Source: Pyrus communis (taxonomy: Eukaryota; Streptophyta; Magnoliopsida; Rosales; Rosaceae). From it: a stretch of 64,000 nt of DNA. Both the position numbers and the translations under genes were made by a program. Numbering within the stretch: the first letter of the stretch is position 1; each line of letters starts with the position of its first letter. Positions 11,835 to 24,100 of the stretch are shown one piece after another. Under the pieces are notes generated by a model, which saw nothing but the letters and a program-made list of their open reading frames with translations, did not search any database and was not told where the DNA came from. The stretch lies in NCBI RefSeq assembly GCF_963583255.1, contig NC_084808.1:27484300-27548299 (forward strand). Direction: 5' to 3'.

Positions 11835-13062
11835 TGAACTCTCAAGTAACACATAGGAGTTCTCGAGTGAGAGTGGTAATTATGTGAGTTCAATTACTTT
11901 CTTTGTTTAAAGAGAGATTAAGACGGTGATTAGCGGCATAAGCGCTGTAGTGTTAAGTGTGAGTCCTTGGGTTTTCTTGTGCTATCAGAGCCGTCCAAAG
12001 GGTTCTCTCGATCTGATTTGTTGTCGCAGAAGGGTTTAACGTTATCATCTCTGTGTCATCTCCGTGATGTAGTGATGTACTATGAAGTTTCTGCAATGAA
12101 TTTTACTTTACCGAATCTCTCCTTATTTAGTCTAATTACTTTACCTAATTTCCGCAAAGAATTTAAAATGCTTAGTGGATTTGTGAAGTTTCATTTGTAT
12201 TTTCATTTATGGTTTCTGCTTGGAGTTGTTCATGGAGCTTTATGAGTGGATTGCTATACTTTAAAGGAGCACAAAGCCCGTGCCTCTCTTTGTTCTCAGG
12301 TCTTTTCAGTAGTTATGACCAGTTATTTGATATCAAGGTAGGTGGTGACCCTTATTTTACGTAGGTACTACTTTACCTCCCTTTAATGAAGACCAAGGTG
12401 ACGGTGTCCCAAATCTAACACGCATTATCAATGTGCGTTTTAATTTTTCGAATGGAATGGCATTGGATAATTGGTTTTCACCATCCTGAAATGTTACCAT
12501 TGAGTGGGATAATTGATCGGAACGTTTCATATCAAGGAATGTTACCATGATGTTTTGGATCAGTGATACAATTTTACAATGTTAATTTTTCTCGGCAATT
12601 ATTAGCTGTCATATATTGGAATGAAACGTCACGGCTGCGGTACGAGAGTCTCTCTCTTTTCTTCATTGCGGTGAAAACGGAATGAGGATTCTATTTGTGC
12701 GGATTTTGGGGATCCTCAAATGTTATCCGTTCAACGTACCGTGCAGTTAGAAATTATTTTATTTTAAATTAAATAGTATATGATAAAAACTATTTGCATA
12801 ACATCCAATGAACATATATGATTTGAAGATACTCTCTTGATCCTATGTGAGAATCCGGAGATAATCCTGGGTGAAAACGTACTGAAGGTTGTAGCAGAAG
12901 TGGTGGGCCTGGGTTGGATTTCTTTTGCCAAACAAAGCATATCTTGAACCAGAGGCAGTAAAAAGATCAGGCTATCCTTTGCAGGTCCTTTGAGCTAGCT
13001 GTACTCCAATTGCTCTCCCCAGCCACATTCGGTCCTCATTTACCAAACCAATGGGTGTTTGC
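11835..13062. other. spacer between ERF and the duplicated reductase units
   Basis: The first part is the ERF 3' UTR and downstream region. The rest is AT-rich with no supported gene. At 12360-12550 the words GTTACCAT and ATTGA/AATTG recur but no clean element could be delimited. Confidence 0.5.
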
Positions 13063-13464
13063 TGACACAGCTTCAATGAGTCTGCTTACTTGGCACGTGT
13101 CCTAATGAAGATCCATTAACATCACGTGCCACTGCTTTTTCTACCGATTATTTTAGAGAAAAATTAATGAAAAATGTTTAAAAACTTTGAGTTTTAATGA
13201 TAATGACAAAACAAAAGATGAAATAAATAATACAAGATTTGATTTTTTAGTGTAAAAATATGATTTTTCATTAAAGTAAACAGTACTGCGAATTTTTCGT
13301 TAAAACTTCCTTATTTCAATTAGAGGAATGATATTTTACTGTTACTTGTAAGTAAATATGTCATAACTTTATATATATTTTTGAAAGAATCAATTAGTGG
13401 ATTTGTTCCACAATTTATATTTTTAGAAGTCAAAAAGACTTGTTTCAGGCAAGTAAATATATCT

Positions 13465-13470
<6 letters not shown>

Positions 13471-13496
<26 letters not shown>
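13471..13496. repeat. (TA)n microsatellite
   Basis: About 13 TA units at the position where unit B has a long (CA)n run; the flanking words ACTACATA and AAAGAATCAATTA are the same in both units. Confidence 0.9.
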
Positions 13497-13498
<2 letters not shown>

Positions 13499-13954
13499 TA
13501 AAAAGAATCAATTAACGTATTTGTTATGATAGTTCATACTTTTAAAGGTCAGAAATAATCACAGAAACATTTCAGTCACTCTCCGTCCACTCATGTGTGA
13601 TTCACATGCGTTGGAATTGAATTTGGTACTTGCCCTATCCTACCGCATAAAATACAAAGTCCAAAATTCATCTCCAACCACGTATAGTCATCACTATACT
13701 TCAATTAAAAGTATTATTGGTAGTCTATGTCATCAGTGGGTCGATCAAATTCTATATGTTGTAATTGTCTTTTCCGGTTGTTAATTTTGCCAAACTTAAG
13801 GGGATTAAACAAGTCAAAATCATACACAAGTGGACTTTACATTTGACAAATCGAGAGAGAGAGAGAGAGAGCCAATTATTGGCACATTAGAAGCCGCCAT
13901 AAAGTTATATGTTTGGATCGAGTCGCTGTGCACAACCAATGCGTTATGAGTCAC

Positions 13955-14290
13955 TCTTTTTTGGTCGAAAATAAAGCTTCATTAATGAAAAGAAAATTAC
14001 AATATATGCAAGACAGGCCTAAATCTAACACCCTACATAAGAAAAGTAAGACATAAAATAAAAACAGGCCCCAACAAAGGAAGAGCAACAACCCAATACA
14101 TAACGGGAATCTCACGTACACTTAGGCCTGTAGGCAAAGTAAGAAAAGACAATAGCAAAATCCTAATCTCCATCAGCACAATAGCAGCCACCGTCGCTGC
14201 CATCACTGCAACAACCGCCAACATCGCCCCAAACTAAAGAAAGGACACTAACCCAAAGCTAGATCTAAGAGGGGGATTAAACTGAAGATA
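13955..14290 (-). mobile_element. LINE/SINE-like insertion in unit A (tentative)
   Basis: This segment is absent from unit B. On the minus strand it ends in sequence resembling the 3' end of plant LINE-type elements, with AAGCTTTATTTTCGACC before a short homopolymer run. On both sides lie long, diverged copies of the same flanking block (13870-13955 and 14289-14361, with a small deletion in the second). That is longer than a normal target-site duplication and may reflect a local duplication. Confidence 0.4.
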
Positions 14291-14948
14291 GCCAATTATT
14301 GGCACATTAGAAGCCGCTGGAATCAGTTGCTGTCCTCAACCAATGCGTTATGAGTCACTAAGATTAAATTTTGTCCCCAGCTCATTAAGCTTAATTACGT
14401 CATTAAACCTAATTAAACGGGGATGATTGTTGGGTTGCCTTTGTCATATCAGTTTTGTTTAACAAAAGAAGAGCAATCGTTTCCAATTCATAAGAGAACC
14501 TCCCCTATGTTCTGAATCAAGTCTCAAGGTGCTTATCATGTAGCTGCATAATTGTGCCACCAACGTTACGTATTGGTAGTTGCAACTTATGTGCAAAAAG
14601 AACGAAAACACTGTTTTAGAATTTTAGATGGTAATCTATGTAAATAAAAAAATTGTGACTAAACAAGAAGGAACCGTGATTAACGGTTCTCTTTGGATTG
14701 AAATCAAAGCGAGGAATGTCTGTGTCCTTTTGATTAATTGAAATCAAAGGAAAAGAAGAACATAACAAAACACAAATAAGGATGGAGATCCTGCTTTATC
14801 ACCCTTGCTCATTCCACACATAATATTTATAGTGATACTGAAGGAGGGAAAAATCGAACTTAGGGCTCGGGTGCAAGGATGAAAGCTCAAACTATATCTA
14901 AAAACGAAACTTGGAACGCACTCAAAAGCAAAGCCTTGCGCGATTCTT

Positions 14949-16747
14949 TCATAGAAATCCTTTTTGTTGGAAACTAGTGATGCAGTCATCGAACATTGTT
15001 TCAAGCGTTTTGAAAGGTGGAAATCCCAGTTGAGCAATTTTACTGGTATCCATGCTATGTGGATTACTGTCTCCTTCCACGCTGCTACACCTGCAAAATA
15101 CATAGAAAATTCCGTTTATAATTTTCCATATTGAACCAACAAAAATTTAGGAAACTATATATAAGATTGACGTTCCTCCCCAACTCTATCCTCTCCCACT
15201 CTAACAAAGCGGGGAGCATTTTTGGCTTGGGGTCGCACTTTATAAATACTCACTTGTTTTCATATGGATAGGATGGATATTTGGCCCTCAGCATCTCAAT
15301 GATCTCCGACCAGTGCGCAACCGAGCTCGAACATATCAGCCTTCCCGACGCTTTGCTTTCCTCCATTGCTAAAATGTGCGCAGCTACCACATCATCTATG
15401 TGCACAAATCCTACTGTCGTGTTCGGGTACTCCCCTCTTGAACCTATCTCAGAAATTGCAAATTCAATATCCTTATTCTCAAATTGGATAAATAATTGTT
15501 CGGTACTAGAACATCATCACGCGTTACAACCTTTCAGTATAGCCAGTATCATATATAGAGTGCTGGTTGGTTGTGGTGCTAGCAGAGGACCAACCACGAA
15601 CGACGGATTCACCACAACGAGATCCATTCCGCTCTCCCCAGCAATTCTCCAGGCCTCCTTCTCTGCTGTAGTTTTTGCATAAGCATACCAGAGCTGTACA
15701 ATAATTTACACATGAATATTGCATGTCAACGTCAATTCAACATGTACGTGTTATTGTTTATAATGCATCTGGATTCTGGAACTAAACATGGACTGGAAGG
15801 GTTTTGTACGTGGTTACATTGTAGTGTTTGCAGTACTCAGCATCACTCCAATGTGATTCGTTGAGAGGAGAGGCCTGCTGGGCATCGTAACGATATCTTA
15901 TTGAAGAGCAAGAAGAGGTGAGCACAACCCGTTTCACACGTGCTTTTGAGCATGAATTCAGAACATTCAGTGTGCCCCTTATACATGGATCAATCAAATT
16001 TGCCTACAATCAATCAATCAATGAAAATTTCGTTTTAGCTTGAATATTTTCAAGAACGTACCACATTTTAGCACTCTGCACTCTGCAGTTTTGAAAGCTT
16101 TCAAGTTTTCTCCCATCGATCAAAAAATATGATTGAATTACATAAAACGAAGTTTAACAACGGGAAAGGAGAACAAACAGATCAAACGAAGAATTTAATT
16201 TGCCTGAACATTGTCGTCGTATGGAACAAGAACGGGTGATGCGGTGTGGAAGACTCCATCGACGCCTCGTACAGCCTCATCAAAGCTTCCTTCCACCATC
16301 AAATCAGCTTTCAACATCTTGAGCCTTTCCCTGGCTCCATTAAACTCCCACAAATAACCCACCTTCCCCAAATCCTCTGTCACCAAGAGGATAAAACACT
16401 ACCAATTGTAAATGCTAGCTACATGAACCACAGTCATCAATACGAAGATGGAATCACGGGACAACCTAAAATTATAAATTCTGAGAGGACTCAAGCGTAG
16501 TCATATTGACTAGAGCGTATTGCACCCCAGTTCGAATGACCTTTTCTTCAATTTTAAATTCATTTAAAGTAGAATATCGTTTGTATGCATGAAAAAATTG
16601 TGAAATTGATGGAAGTAGCTGATAACTGCAAATATAGATACCTGGGTTTCGAACCGTGGTGCGGACAACATGGCCCTTGTCTAGCAAGGCTTTCACTAAG
16701 TAAGCAGCTATGAAGCCTGTTCCTCCAGTTACACAGTATTCAGGCAT
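14949..16747 (-). CDS. NADP-dependent reductase, cinnamoyl-CoA-reductase-like (SDR108E), copy A
   Basis: Six exons on the minus strand: 16747-16642, 16376-16204, 16003-15818, 15693-15531, 15443-15254 and 15090-14949. They join in frame to 960 nt (319 residues), typical for the family. The N-terminal [12 protein letters not shown] is the Rossmann NADP-binding motif. The active site has Ser in [10 protein letters not shown] (about residues 121-130) and Tyr158/Lys162 in LWYAYAK. True cinnamoyl-CoA reductases carry NWYCYGK there, so this is a CCR-like enzyme, closer to the phenylacetaldehyde reductase or tetraketide alpha-pyrone reductase type; the substrate is not determinable. Cytosolic, no signal peptide. 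Intron 2 uses a GC donor (CAG|GCAAAT), while the others are GT-AG. A TATATAAAA box sits 54 bases upstream of the ATG. No disabling change is seen. Confidence 0.87.
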
Positions 16748-16800
16748 CTTCTCCGTCTGGTTTTGTGGAAGTTTGTGTAGGTTTACTTGTCAAGGTATGT

Positions 16801-16809
16801 TTTTATATA
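16801..16809 (-). promoter_or_regulatory. TATA box of reductase copy A
   Basis: TATATAAAA on the minus strand, 54 bases before the start codon. The matching place in copy B reads TACATAAAA. Confidence 0.6.
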
Positions 16810-19161
16810 CCAAGTGGCGTTAGAAAGTGATGGTTGCAGAGAAAAAGAAAAAACAAACAAGAGAGAGTCATGTCCTCTGAATTTTTTATTTGATTATTCG
16901 TTCACACGTAGCATCTTTGACGTTGGTAGATAACTCATTCAACCTACGAGGTGGGCTGACTCATTTTTTCCATTCTTTAATGGCACGAGCTTCGTGTATG
17001 CATATGCATCGTTATTGTTTACAGGAAAAAGAAAAAGAGGAGGGTCAACTGACTCAAGCTGGGTAGCAATAGACTCGTATATGGGCTGAAGCATCTAAAC
17101 TCATGGTGTCTCCACCACTAGCCCAAGCAAGCTACCCTGTTTGAACTCTTTTCTGTTGTTGGATTCCCAGTTTGAACATTGAATCTCAATCGGTTTGGGT
17201 TTTATTTGCTGCTCAGCAATGTGAAGTGGGCTAAGAGCGGTTCCACCCCAATTGGGCAATTTATTGACCACAAAACCAAAAACCTTGCTCCAGCCCATAC
17301 GGAAGAGAGATTTTTCAGTGTGACCTATATATGAGATGATACACTATGTGTCACAATTCAAACTGTACGATATGTATGTTAAAAAAATTAATAACTTAAG
17401 AAATAATTTTTTCGACCATTTACATAAAAATATGTAATGTACCAACCGTGTTTCAGATACAATGAAAAATTTCTTCATACGGAGCGGTCGGGCAATCACT
17501 AGACCCCGCACTATTGGATTGCTCAATTGGGCAAGGATTACCTGACCTTGCACATGAGTGTCATCTGATGTCATGCTGACTTTAACATGACATCAGCCAC
17601 TCCGTAAACCTAGACCCAAAACCCAAAAGCTATCGGTGGATGCGAAGCAGCGGCGGAGGGGGCAAGTTGTAGACCCAAAACCCATATTCGTGGAGGCAGG
17701 GTTGAGAGAGAGGAAGACAAAGGGGGCAAGTTGTAATAGCTGATTGTACAAACGATCATCTGTCAATTTTTTTAATTTTTTTTTAAGAGAAACGATATTT
17801 TATTTTAAATTAATCTTAGTAGAGCAAAAGTACATTTGAAGTCAAGTGTATAACGAGGGTTACATTGAGAGTCTGGACTTACACCCGTATTTATATTCAA
17901 CAAAGCTAATATATCCCTTAAATTAGATAGACAAAGTTTGAGGAGGCATTTTCTTGTGAATTTGGATCCTCTCTTGAGTTAATGGAGAGGATCCTCCTGA
18001 CCAATTATCATGGACCGTTGGATAAGGATGTTTATCCAACGGCTACAATCATTATAACTTTAAAGGGACCCCTTGTTTGTAGCCGTTGGATAAAAATCCA
18101 ACGACCCACGATGATTGGTCATGAGGATCATCTATATTAGCTCAGGAGAGGATCCAAATCCTTTTCTTGTTTAGCAACAATGGAAAAGATAGTAAAGTGA
18201 TTTGTCCCTTTTCCTATTCTTATAATATAGACAAGCATTAAATTATATATTGTTTTCTTTCAATTTTTCAAAAGCAGAATAAAATGTTCTTTCATGTTTG
18301 GTGCTAAATCTAAATTGCTATGCTTAAAAAGTCGAATCATATCAAACTACAAGAACATAGAGTTGTTAAAGATTGCCTGAGAGGGTAAATGTGGTTGGCC
18401 AGGTTGCTTCATCTCTCAAATTAACTTGATATATTAATTACGATATAATGACATGTGTCACTTCTATTTTATTCTACACCGGCAATCCAAACTTGTCGAA
18501 AGAGTAGTACCCATGTGAGATACTCATCTGCCACAAGAAGTCACATGGTACAACAATATATGACGAGATGTGTCCACGGCAAGAAAAATCAAGCAACTCT
18601 ACTGGTTGCATCGTTAGCAAACACTAGAGTGAGACTAATTCGTTGGGTGATGGACTTCCCTTGCTTTTAGTTGCCGTTATAGCGTTTTGGTGTTGCTTGT
18701 CTCTCTCTCTCTGGCAGCTCCTGCCTTCTTGTTTCTGCCCCTTGAGGCTTTGGTGGTGTTGCAATGAGACAATAAGATCCTGTCAATTGAGGGAAACCAT
18801 GAATCAATCATAGTAGGCAGTGCAGACGGCAATGGTTTATAAAAAATATCAGGATTTCCCATCAAAGGTCTTCGATGTCGTTCAAGCCTCCTCTTTTCCG
18901 TCAAATTCAACTTTAGTTGAACCCTAAGTCTACTATAACTTGCGACAGATGTCCTGGCCTTCTTAACTTGCTTTAACCTTTTCGCTTTATAGTCACGTGT
19001 GTTTATTTAACGGGAGTTTGGATTTGAACCTCAACTACTACCAGGGTTCACCATGGAGGTTTATTTAATAAAAATTTCATCATGAGGATCACATTGAAGT
19101 ACCGTGTCACCACAGAGACTACGAAATTTTTTTAGCCTTGTGAAATATTGTCAAGTCCTCA
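16810..19161. other. upstream region of reductase copy A, no supported gene
   Basis: This stretch aligns piecewise with 25046-28306 in unit B. It includes a block near 17100-17580 and a block near 18455-18950 that are open in short frames in both units but match no family I recognise. It also holds the MITE at 17957-18161. The minus-strand frames around 18677-18910 and 27767-28129 share sequence but have diverged by frameshift, so they look non-coding or dead. Confidence 0.45.
17957..18161. mobile_element. MITE in unit A with 8-bp target duplication
   Basis: A 205-bp element with terminal inverted repeats containing TTTGGATCCTCTC at one end and GAGAGGATCCAAA at the other. It is flanked by direct TTTTCTTG copies (17949-17956 and 18162-18169). 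Unit B has the empty site (a single TTTTCTTG near 26148), so the insertion postdates the duplication or was lost from B. Inside, CGTTGGATAA and TTATCCAACG form further hairpins. Confidence 0.85.
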
Positions 19162-19450
19162 TGACACAGCTTCAATGCGTCAGCTTACTTGGCACGTGCC
19201 ATAATGAAGATCCTTTAACATCACGTGCCATTGCTTTTTCTACCAATTATTTCAAAATTCAAGGGATAATGTTTTACTGGGACTCACTCCAAATAAGTAA
19301 ATATGTCATCACTACATATATTTTAAAAGAATCAATTAGTGGATTTGTTTGACATGTTATACTTTTGAAGGTTGAAAAGACTCATAGAAACATATATGTC
19401 AAGAGATGATCTTTTACTAAGACTTGTTCCTAAGTAAATATGTCATCACT

Positions 19451-19454
<4 letters not shown>

Positions 19455-19516
<62 letters not shown>
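19455..19516. repeat. (CA)n microsatellite
   Basis: About 31 uninterrupted CA units. The equivalent site in unit A is (TA)n. Confidence 0.95.
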
Positions 19517-19518
<2 letters not shown>

Positions 19519-19779
19519 TAAAGAATCAATTAGTGTATTTGTTATGATAGTTCACACTTTTGGTAGTCAGAAAGAACCACATAGACATTTCGGTCACTCT
19601 CCATCCACCCATGTGTGATTCGCATGCACAAGTGAACTTTACCTTTGACAAGTCAAGAGAGATAGACAATTATTGGCACATTAGAAGCCGCCATAAAGTT
19701 ATATGTTCGGATTCAGTCGCTCTCCTCAACGAATGCGTTATGAGTCATTAATAGAATTTTATGCTTAATTTTCATGTAT

Positions 19780-20830
19780 TCCATAATTCTGAATATAAGT
19801 ACATACAATCTTTGTTACATAAAGAAACAATAAAGGACACAAATATATCCTTCCTAAAACATGACTCTAATATTTACTTTCCATTTCTCCTAAATATTGA
19901 CCCACGCCAATACTCCCTTTCAAGTTGGTGCATAGATATCACACATGCCTAACTTGATAAGTGATACTACACACGGCATGAGTAAGAACATCTACAAGTT
20001 GCTATTTCAAGTTCATGAATTGTATTGACACAATTTTCTTCTCAAGCTTCTCTTTAATAAAATGTCAATGAACCTCAACATGCTTAGTCCTATCATGCTA
20101 TACTGGATTCTCTGCTATTTCTCTTGTTGACTTATTGTCACAATACAATTTCATCGCCTCTTTCTGCTTGAAATTGAGACACCAAAGCAACTTTCGTAAC
20201 CAAAGGATCTCACACACTCCATGAGACATGCCTCTGTATTCGGCTTCCGCGGAAGACCATGACACCACCTTCTATTTCTTACTTCACCAAGTAACCAAAT
20301 TACCTCCAACGAATGTAAAATACCTAAACATAGAACGCCTATCAGTCACATCACTTACCCAATTGGCATAAGTAAATCCCTCAATCCTTATACGTCCATG
20401 TTGTTCATACAAAACCCTACCTCGAAGCAAACTTTAAATACGCCAAAATTTACATAACTGCAGCCATATGATCCACACTCGGTGAGTGCATAAACTGACT
20501 CACCACACTCACTGCATAGGCAATATCCGGACAAGTGTGAGACAAATAAATTAGTTTCCCTACCAATTTCTGATATCTGCCTAGACTGCTTAAGCCTATA
20601 AAGTGACTTTCGCAACCTACACACTCCGGTTTTCCCTCCGACATTATATTCGGGAGGAAAATCCATATATACTTCTTCCGAATGCCCATGAAGAAAAACA
20701 TTTTTTACATCAAATTGTTTTAGTGGCCAATTCAAATTTTCAGCTAATGAAATAAGAACACGTACTGTATTCATCTTGGCTACTGGAGAAAAAGTTTCCT
20801 GGTAATTATTGAAAAGATAGTTATTGAGAT
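19780..20830 (-). pseudogene. decayed Ty1-copia pol fragment
   Basis: On the minus strand, 20774-20580 encodes reverse-transcriptase sequence of the Copia type (motifs FDVKNVFLHG, YRLKQ). It passes straight into the region before RNase H (LVGKLIYLSHTCPDIAY), so most of RT including the YVDD box is deleted. RNase H-like sequence follows down to about 20000 with many stops and frameshifts. No LTR or target duplication was found. In unit A the corresponding place holds unrelated sequence (14360-14615), so this was an insertion with replacement. Confidence 0.8.
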
Positions 20831-21168
20831 TTTGTACTTCAGAATTTTAGATGGTAATCTATGTAAATAAAAAAATTGTGGCTAAACAAAAAGAAACCGT
20901 GATTAACGGTTCTCTTTGGATTGAAATCAAAGCGAGGAATGTCTCTTTCTTTTTGATTAATTGAAATCAAAGGAAAAGAACATAACAAAACACAAATAAG
21001 GATGGAGATCTTGCTCTATCACCCTTGCTCATACCCCACCTATTATTTATAGTGATACTGAAGGAGGGAAAAATCGAACTTAGGCTTCGGGTGCAAGGAT
21101 AAAAGCTCAAACTATATCTAAAAACGGAACTTGGAACGCACTCAAAAGCAAAGCCTTGTGCAATTCTT

Positions 21169-24100
21169 TCATAAAAATCCCTTATGTTGGAAACTAGTGA
21201 TGCAGTCGTCGAACATTGTTTCAAGCGTTTTGAAAGGTGGAAATCCCAGTTGAGCAATTTTACTGGTATCCATGCTATGTGGATTACTGTCTCCTTCCAC
21301 GCTGCTACACCTGAAAAATACAAAGATAATTGTAAACACGAAAAAGTTCCTGAAACAAGAAACAAGAATACGTGTACAAAATATATTTTTTGTATTTAAT
21401 TGATTTTGGGGTTACAATCTCTTTGTAATTTGATCCTCTGATTCTATCTTCGTAGGGTGTAGGTTTGTGGATGAGCTGTTGATCCAAAGGGCCGTCGGGG
21501 CTTGATCTAGGGATGAACAGTTGATGAACGGATCTTCGAGGGCTTTTGAGCTTGATCTTGAAGACTGGGTGTATGGATTTCTTCAAGGGGGCCGTCGGGG
21601 CTTGATCTTGAGGGTTAATGGATGAGCGGATCTTCAAGGGCTTTTGGGCCTAATCTTGAAGACTGAGTGTATGGATTTCTTCAAGAGGGCCGTCGGGGCT
21701 TGATCTTGAGGGTTGATGGATGAGCGGATCTTCAAGGGCTTTTGGGCCTAATCTTGAAGACTGAGTGTATGGATTTCTTCAAGAGGCCGTCGGGGCTTGA
21801 TCTTGAGGGTTGATGGATGAGCGGATCTTCAAGGGCTTTTGGGCCTAATCTTGAAGACTGAGTGTATGGATTTCTTCAAGAGGCCGTCGGGGCTTGATCT
21901 TGAGTCGGCGGAAGTTCTTCAAGGGCCGTTGGGGCTTGACCTTGAAGGAGGGTTTGACGAAGAACGAAGAGTGTTTTCTTGATCCTTCGGGATTTTGCTT
22001 GAGAGCTTTAGAGTTTCAAGGCTTCAAGGTTTTGGTGTGATGTAAATTCCCTTCTTTCTTTCTTTCTTCCTTTCTTTCTCCTTCCTTCTTCCTTCTTCCC
22101 CCCTTGAAATGAATGCCTTGGCCTCCTATTTATAGAATTCCAAAACTTGATTTTTGGATTTAAATAATCAGATGAAATAAATCATTTCTGCCAGATATTG
22201 ACACGTGTCCTATTTGATGACCTTTCCAATTTATTTCGATTTTTCGTTGAGTCACACGCTACATGTAAAATTTATGTGACACGTGAGCGTTGAAATTTTA
22301 ATTATTGGTTAACATTCATTTCACCGAAATTTCGATGTCTACAATAATTCCATTTATAATTTTCCACATTAAACCAACGGAAATTTAGGAAACTATATAT
22401 ACGATTAGCGTTCCACCCCGACCCTTGGAAAGCGTGAAGCCTTGTTGGCTTGGGATTGTCTTTTATATATACTCACTTGTTTTCATATGGATAGGATGGA
22501 TATTTGGCCCTCAGCATCTCAATGATCTCCGACCAGTGCGCAACCGAGCTCGAACATATCAGCCTTCCCGACGCCTTGCTTTCCTCCATTGCTAAAATGT
22601 GCGCAGCTACCACATCATCTATGTGCACAAATCCTACTGTCGTGTTCGGGTACTCCCCTCTTGAACCTATCGCAGAAATTGCAAATTCAATATCCTTATT
22701 CTCAAATTGGATAAATAATTGTTCGGTACTAGAACATCATCACGCGGTACAACCTTTCAGTATAGCCAGTATCATATATAGAGTGCTGGTTGGTTGTGGT
22801 GCTAGCAGAGGACCAACCACGAACGACGGATTCACCACAACGAGATCCATTCCGCTTTCCCCAGCAATTCTCCAGGCCTCCTTCTCTGCTGTAGTTTTTG
22901 CATAAGCATACCAGAGCTGTACACAAGCAATAATTTACACATGAATATTGCATGTCAACGTCAATTCAACATGTACGTGTTATTGTTTATAATGCATCTG
23001 GATTCTGGAACTAAACATGGACTGGAAGGGTTTTGTACGTGGTTACATTGTAGTGTTTGCAGTATTCAGCATCACTCCAATGTGATTCGTTGAGAGGAGA
23101 GGCCTGCTGGGCATCGTAACGATATCTTATTGAAGAGCAAGAAGAGGTGAGCACAACCCGTTTCACACGTGCTTTTGAGCATGAATTCAGAACATTCAGT
23201 GTGCCCCTTATACATGGATCAATCAAATTTGCCTACAATCAATCAATCAATGAAAGTTTCGTTTTAGCTTGAATATTTTCAAGAACGTACCACATTTTAG
23301 CACTCTGCACTCTGCAGTTTTGAAATCTTTCAAGTTTTCTCCCATCGATCAAAAAATATGATTGAATTACATAAAACGAAGTTTAACAACGGGAAAGGAG
23401 AACAAAAAGATCAGACGAAGAATTTAATTTGCCTGAACATTGTCGTCGTATGGAACAAGAACGGGTGATGCGGTGTGGAAGACTCCATCGACGCCTCGTA
23501 CAGCCTCATCAAAGCTTCCTTCCACCATCAAATCAGCTTTCAACATCTTTAGCCTTTTCCTGGCTCCATTCAACTCCCACAAATAACCCACCTGCCCCAC
23601 ATCCTCTGTCACCAAGAGGATAAAACACTACCAATTGTAAATGCTAGCTACATGAACTGCAATCATTTCCAGTGACGGAGCTGCTTGAGGACTAGGAGAG
23701 GCCCGGCCTATCCTAAAGTCTTCACTTTTTGTTTCTGTTTGTGTTTTTTTTATTGGATAGTTTGTATTCTTTGATTTATGTTCTTTTCCTTCAAGCTAGC
23801 TTTATTATATTTTTCTAATTGACAAAAAAAAAAAAATGTGTTTTACAATAGTATTGTTATGAAACCAAATCCTTATATCAACTAGCCTTCTTTAGTTAGT
23901 CACCCTTTTGCATGATTTGTTGAACACTGAAACCACGCATATATGGCATATAAGAAGAATTTTTTTATCAATTCGGTGCAGTAATTTTTGTTCAATTTCA
24001 TAGTAGGAACTTATAAAGAAGTTCAGTGCTTATGATATAATTATCTCAATCTTATTTTTTTTTTTCACGACTTCATTCCTCTCTTTTGATTAAAATTTTC

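Larger units (their letters stand above)
13063..19161. repeat. tandem segmental duplication, unit A
   Basis: About 6.1 kb that is repeated downstream (unit B, from 19162). Both units start with TGACACAGCTTCAATG followed by the same ACGTG-containing block. Both carry one complete reductase gene, and both end with the same block around the GTACCGTGTCACCACA word (about 19095 and 28235). Unit A has its own insertions: a LINE-like segment at about 13955-14290 and a 205-bp MITE at 17957. Confidence 0.88.

Noticed and set aside
15281..15682. 133-residue + strand frames at 15281 and 22504
   Set aside because: Antisense to reductase exons 4 and 5. Their conservation between units comes from the duplication.
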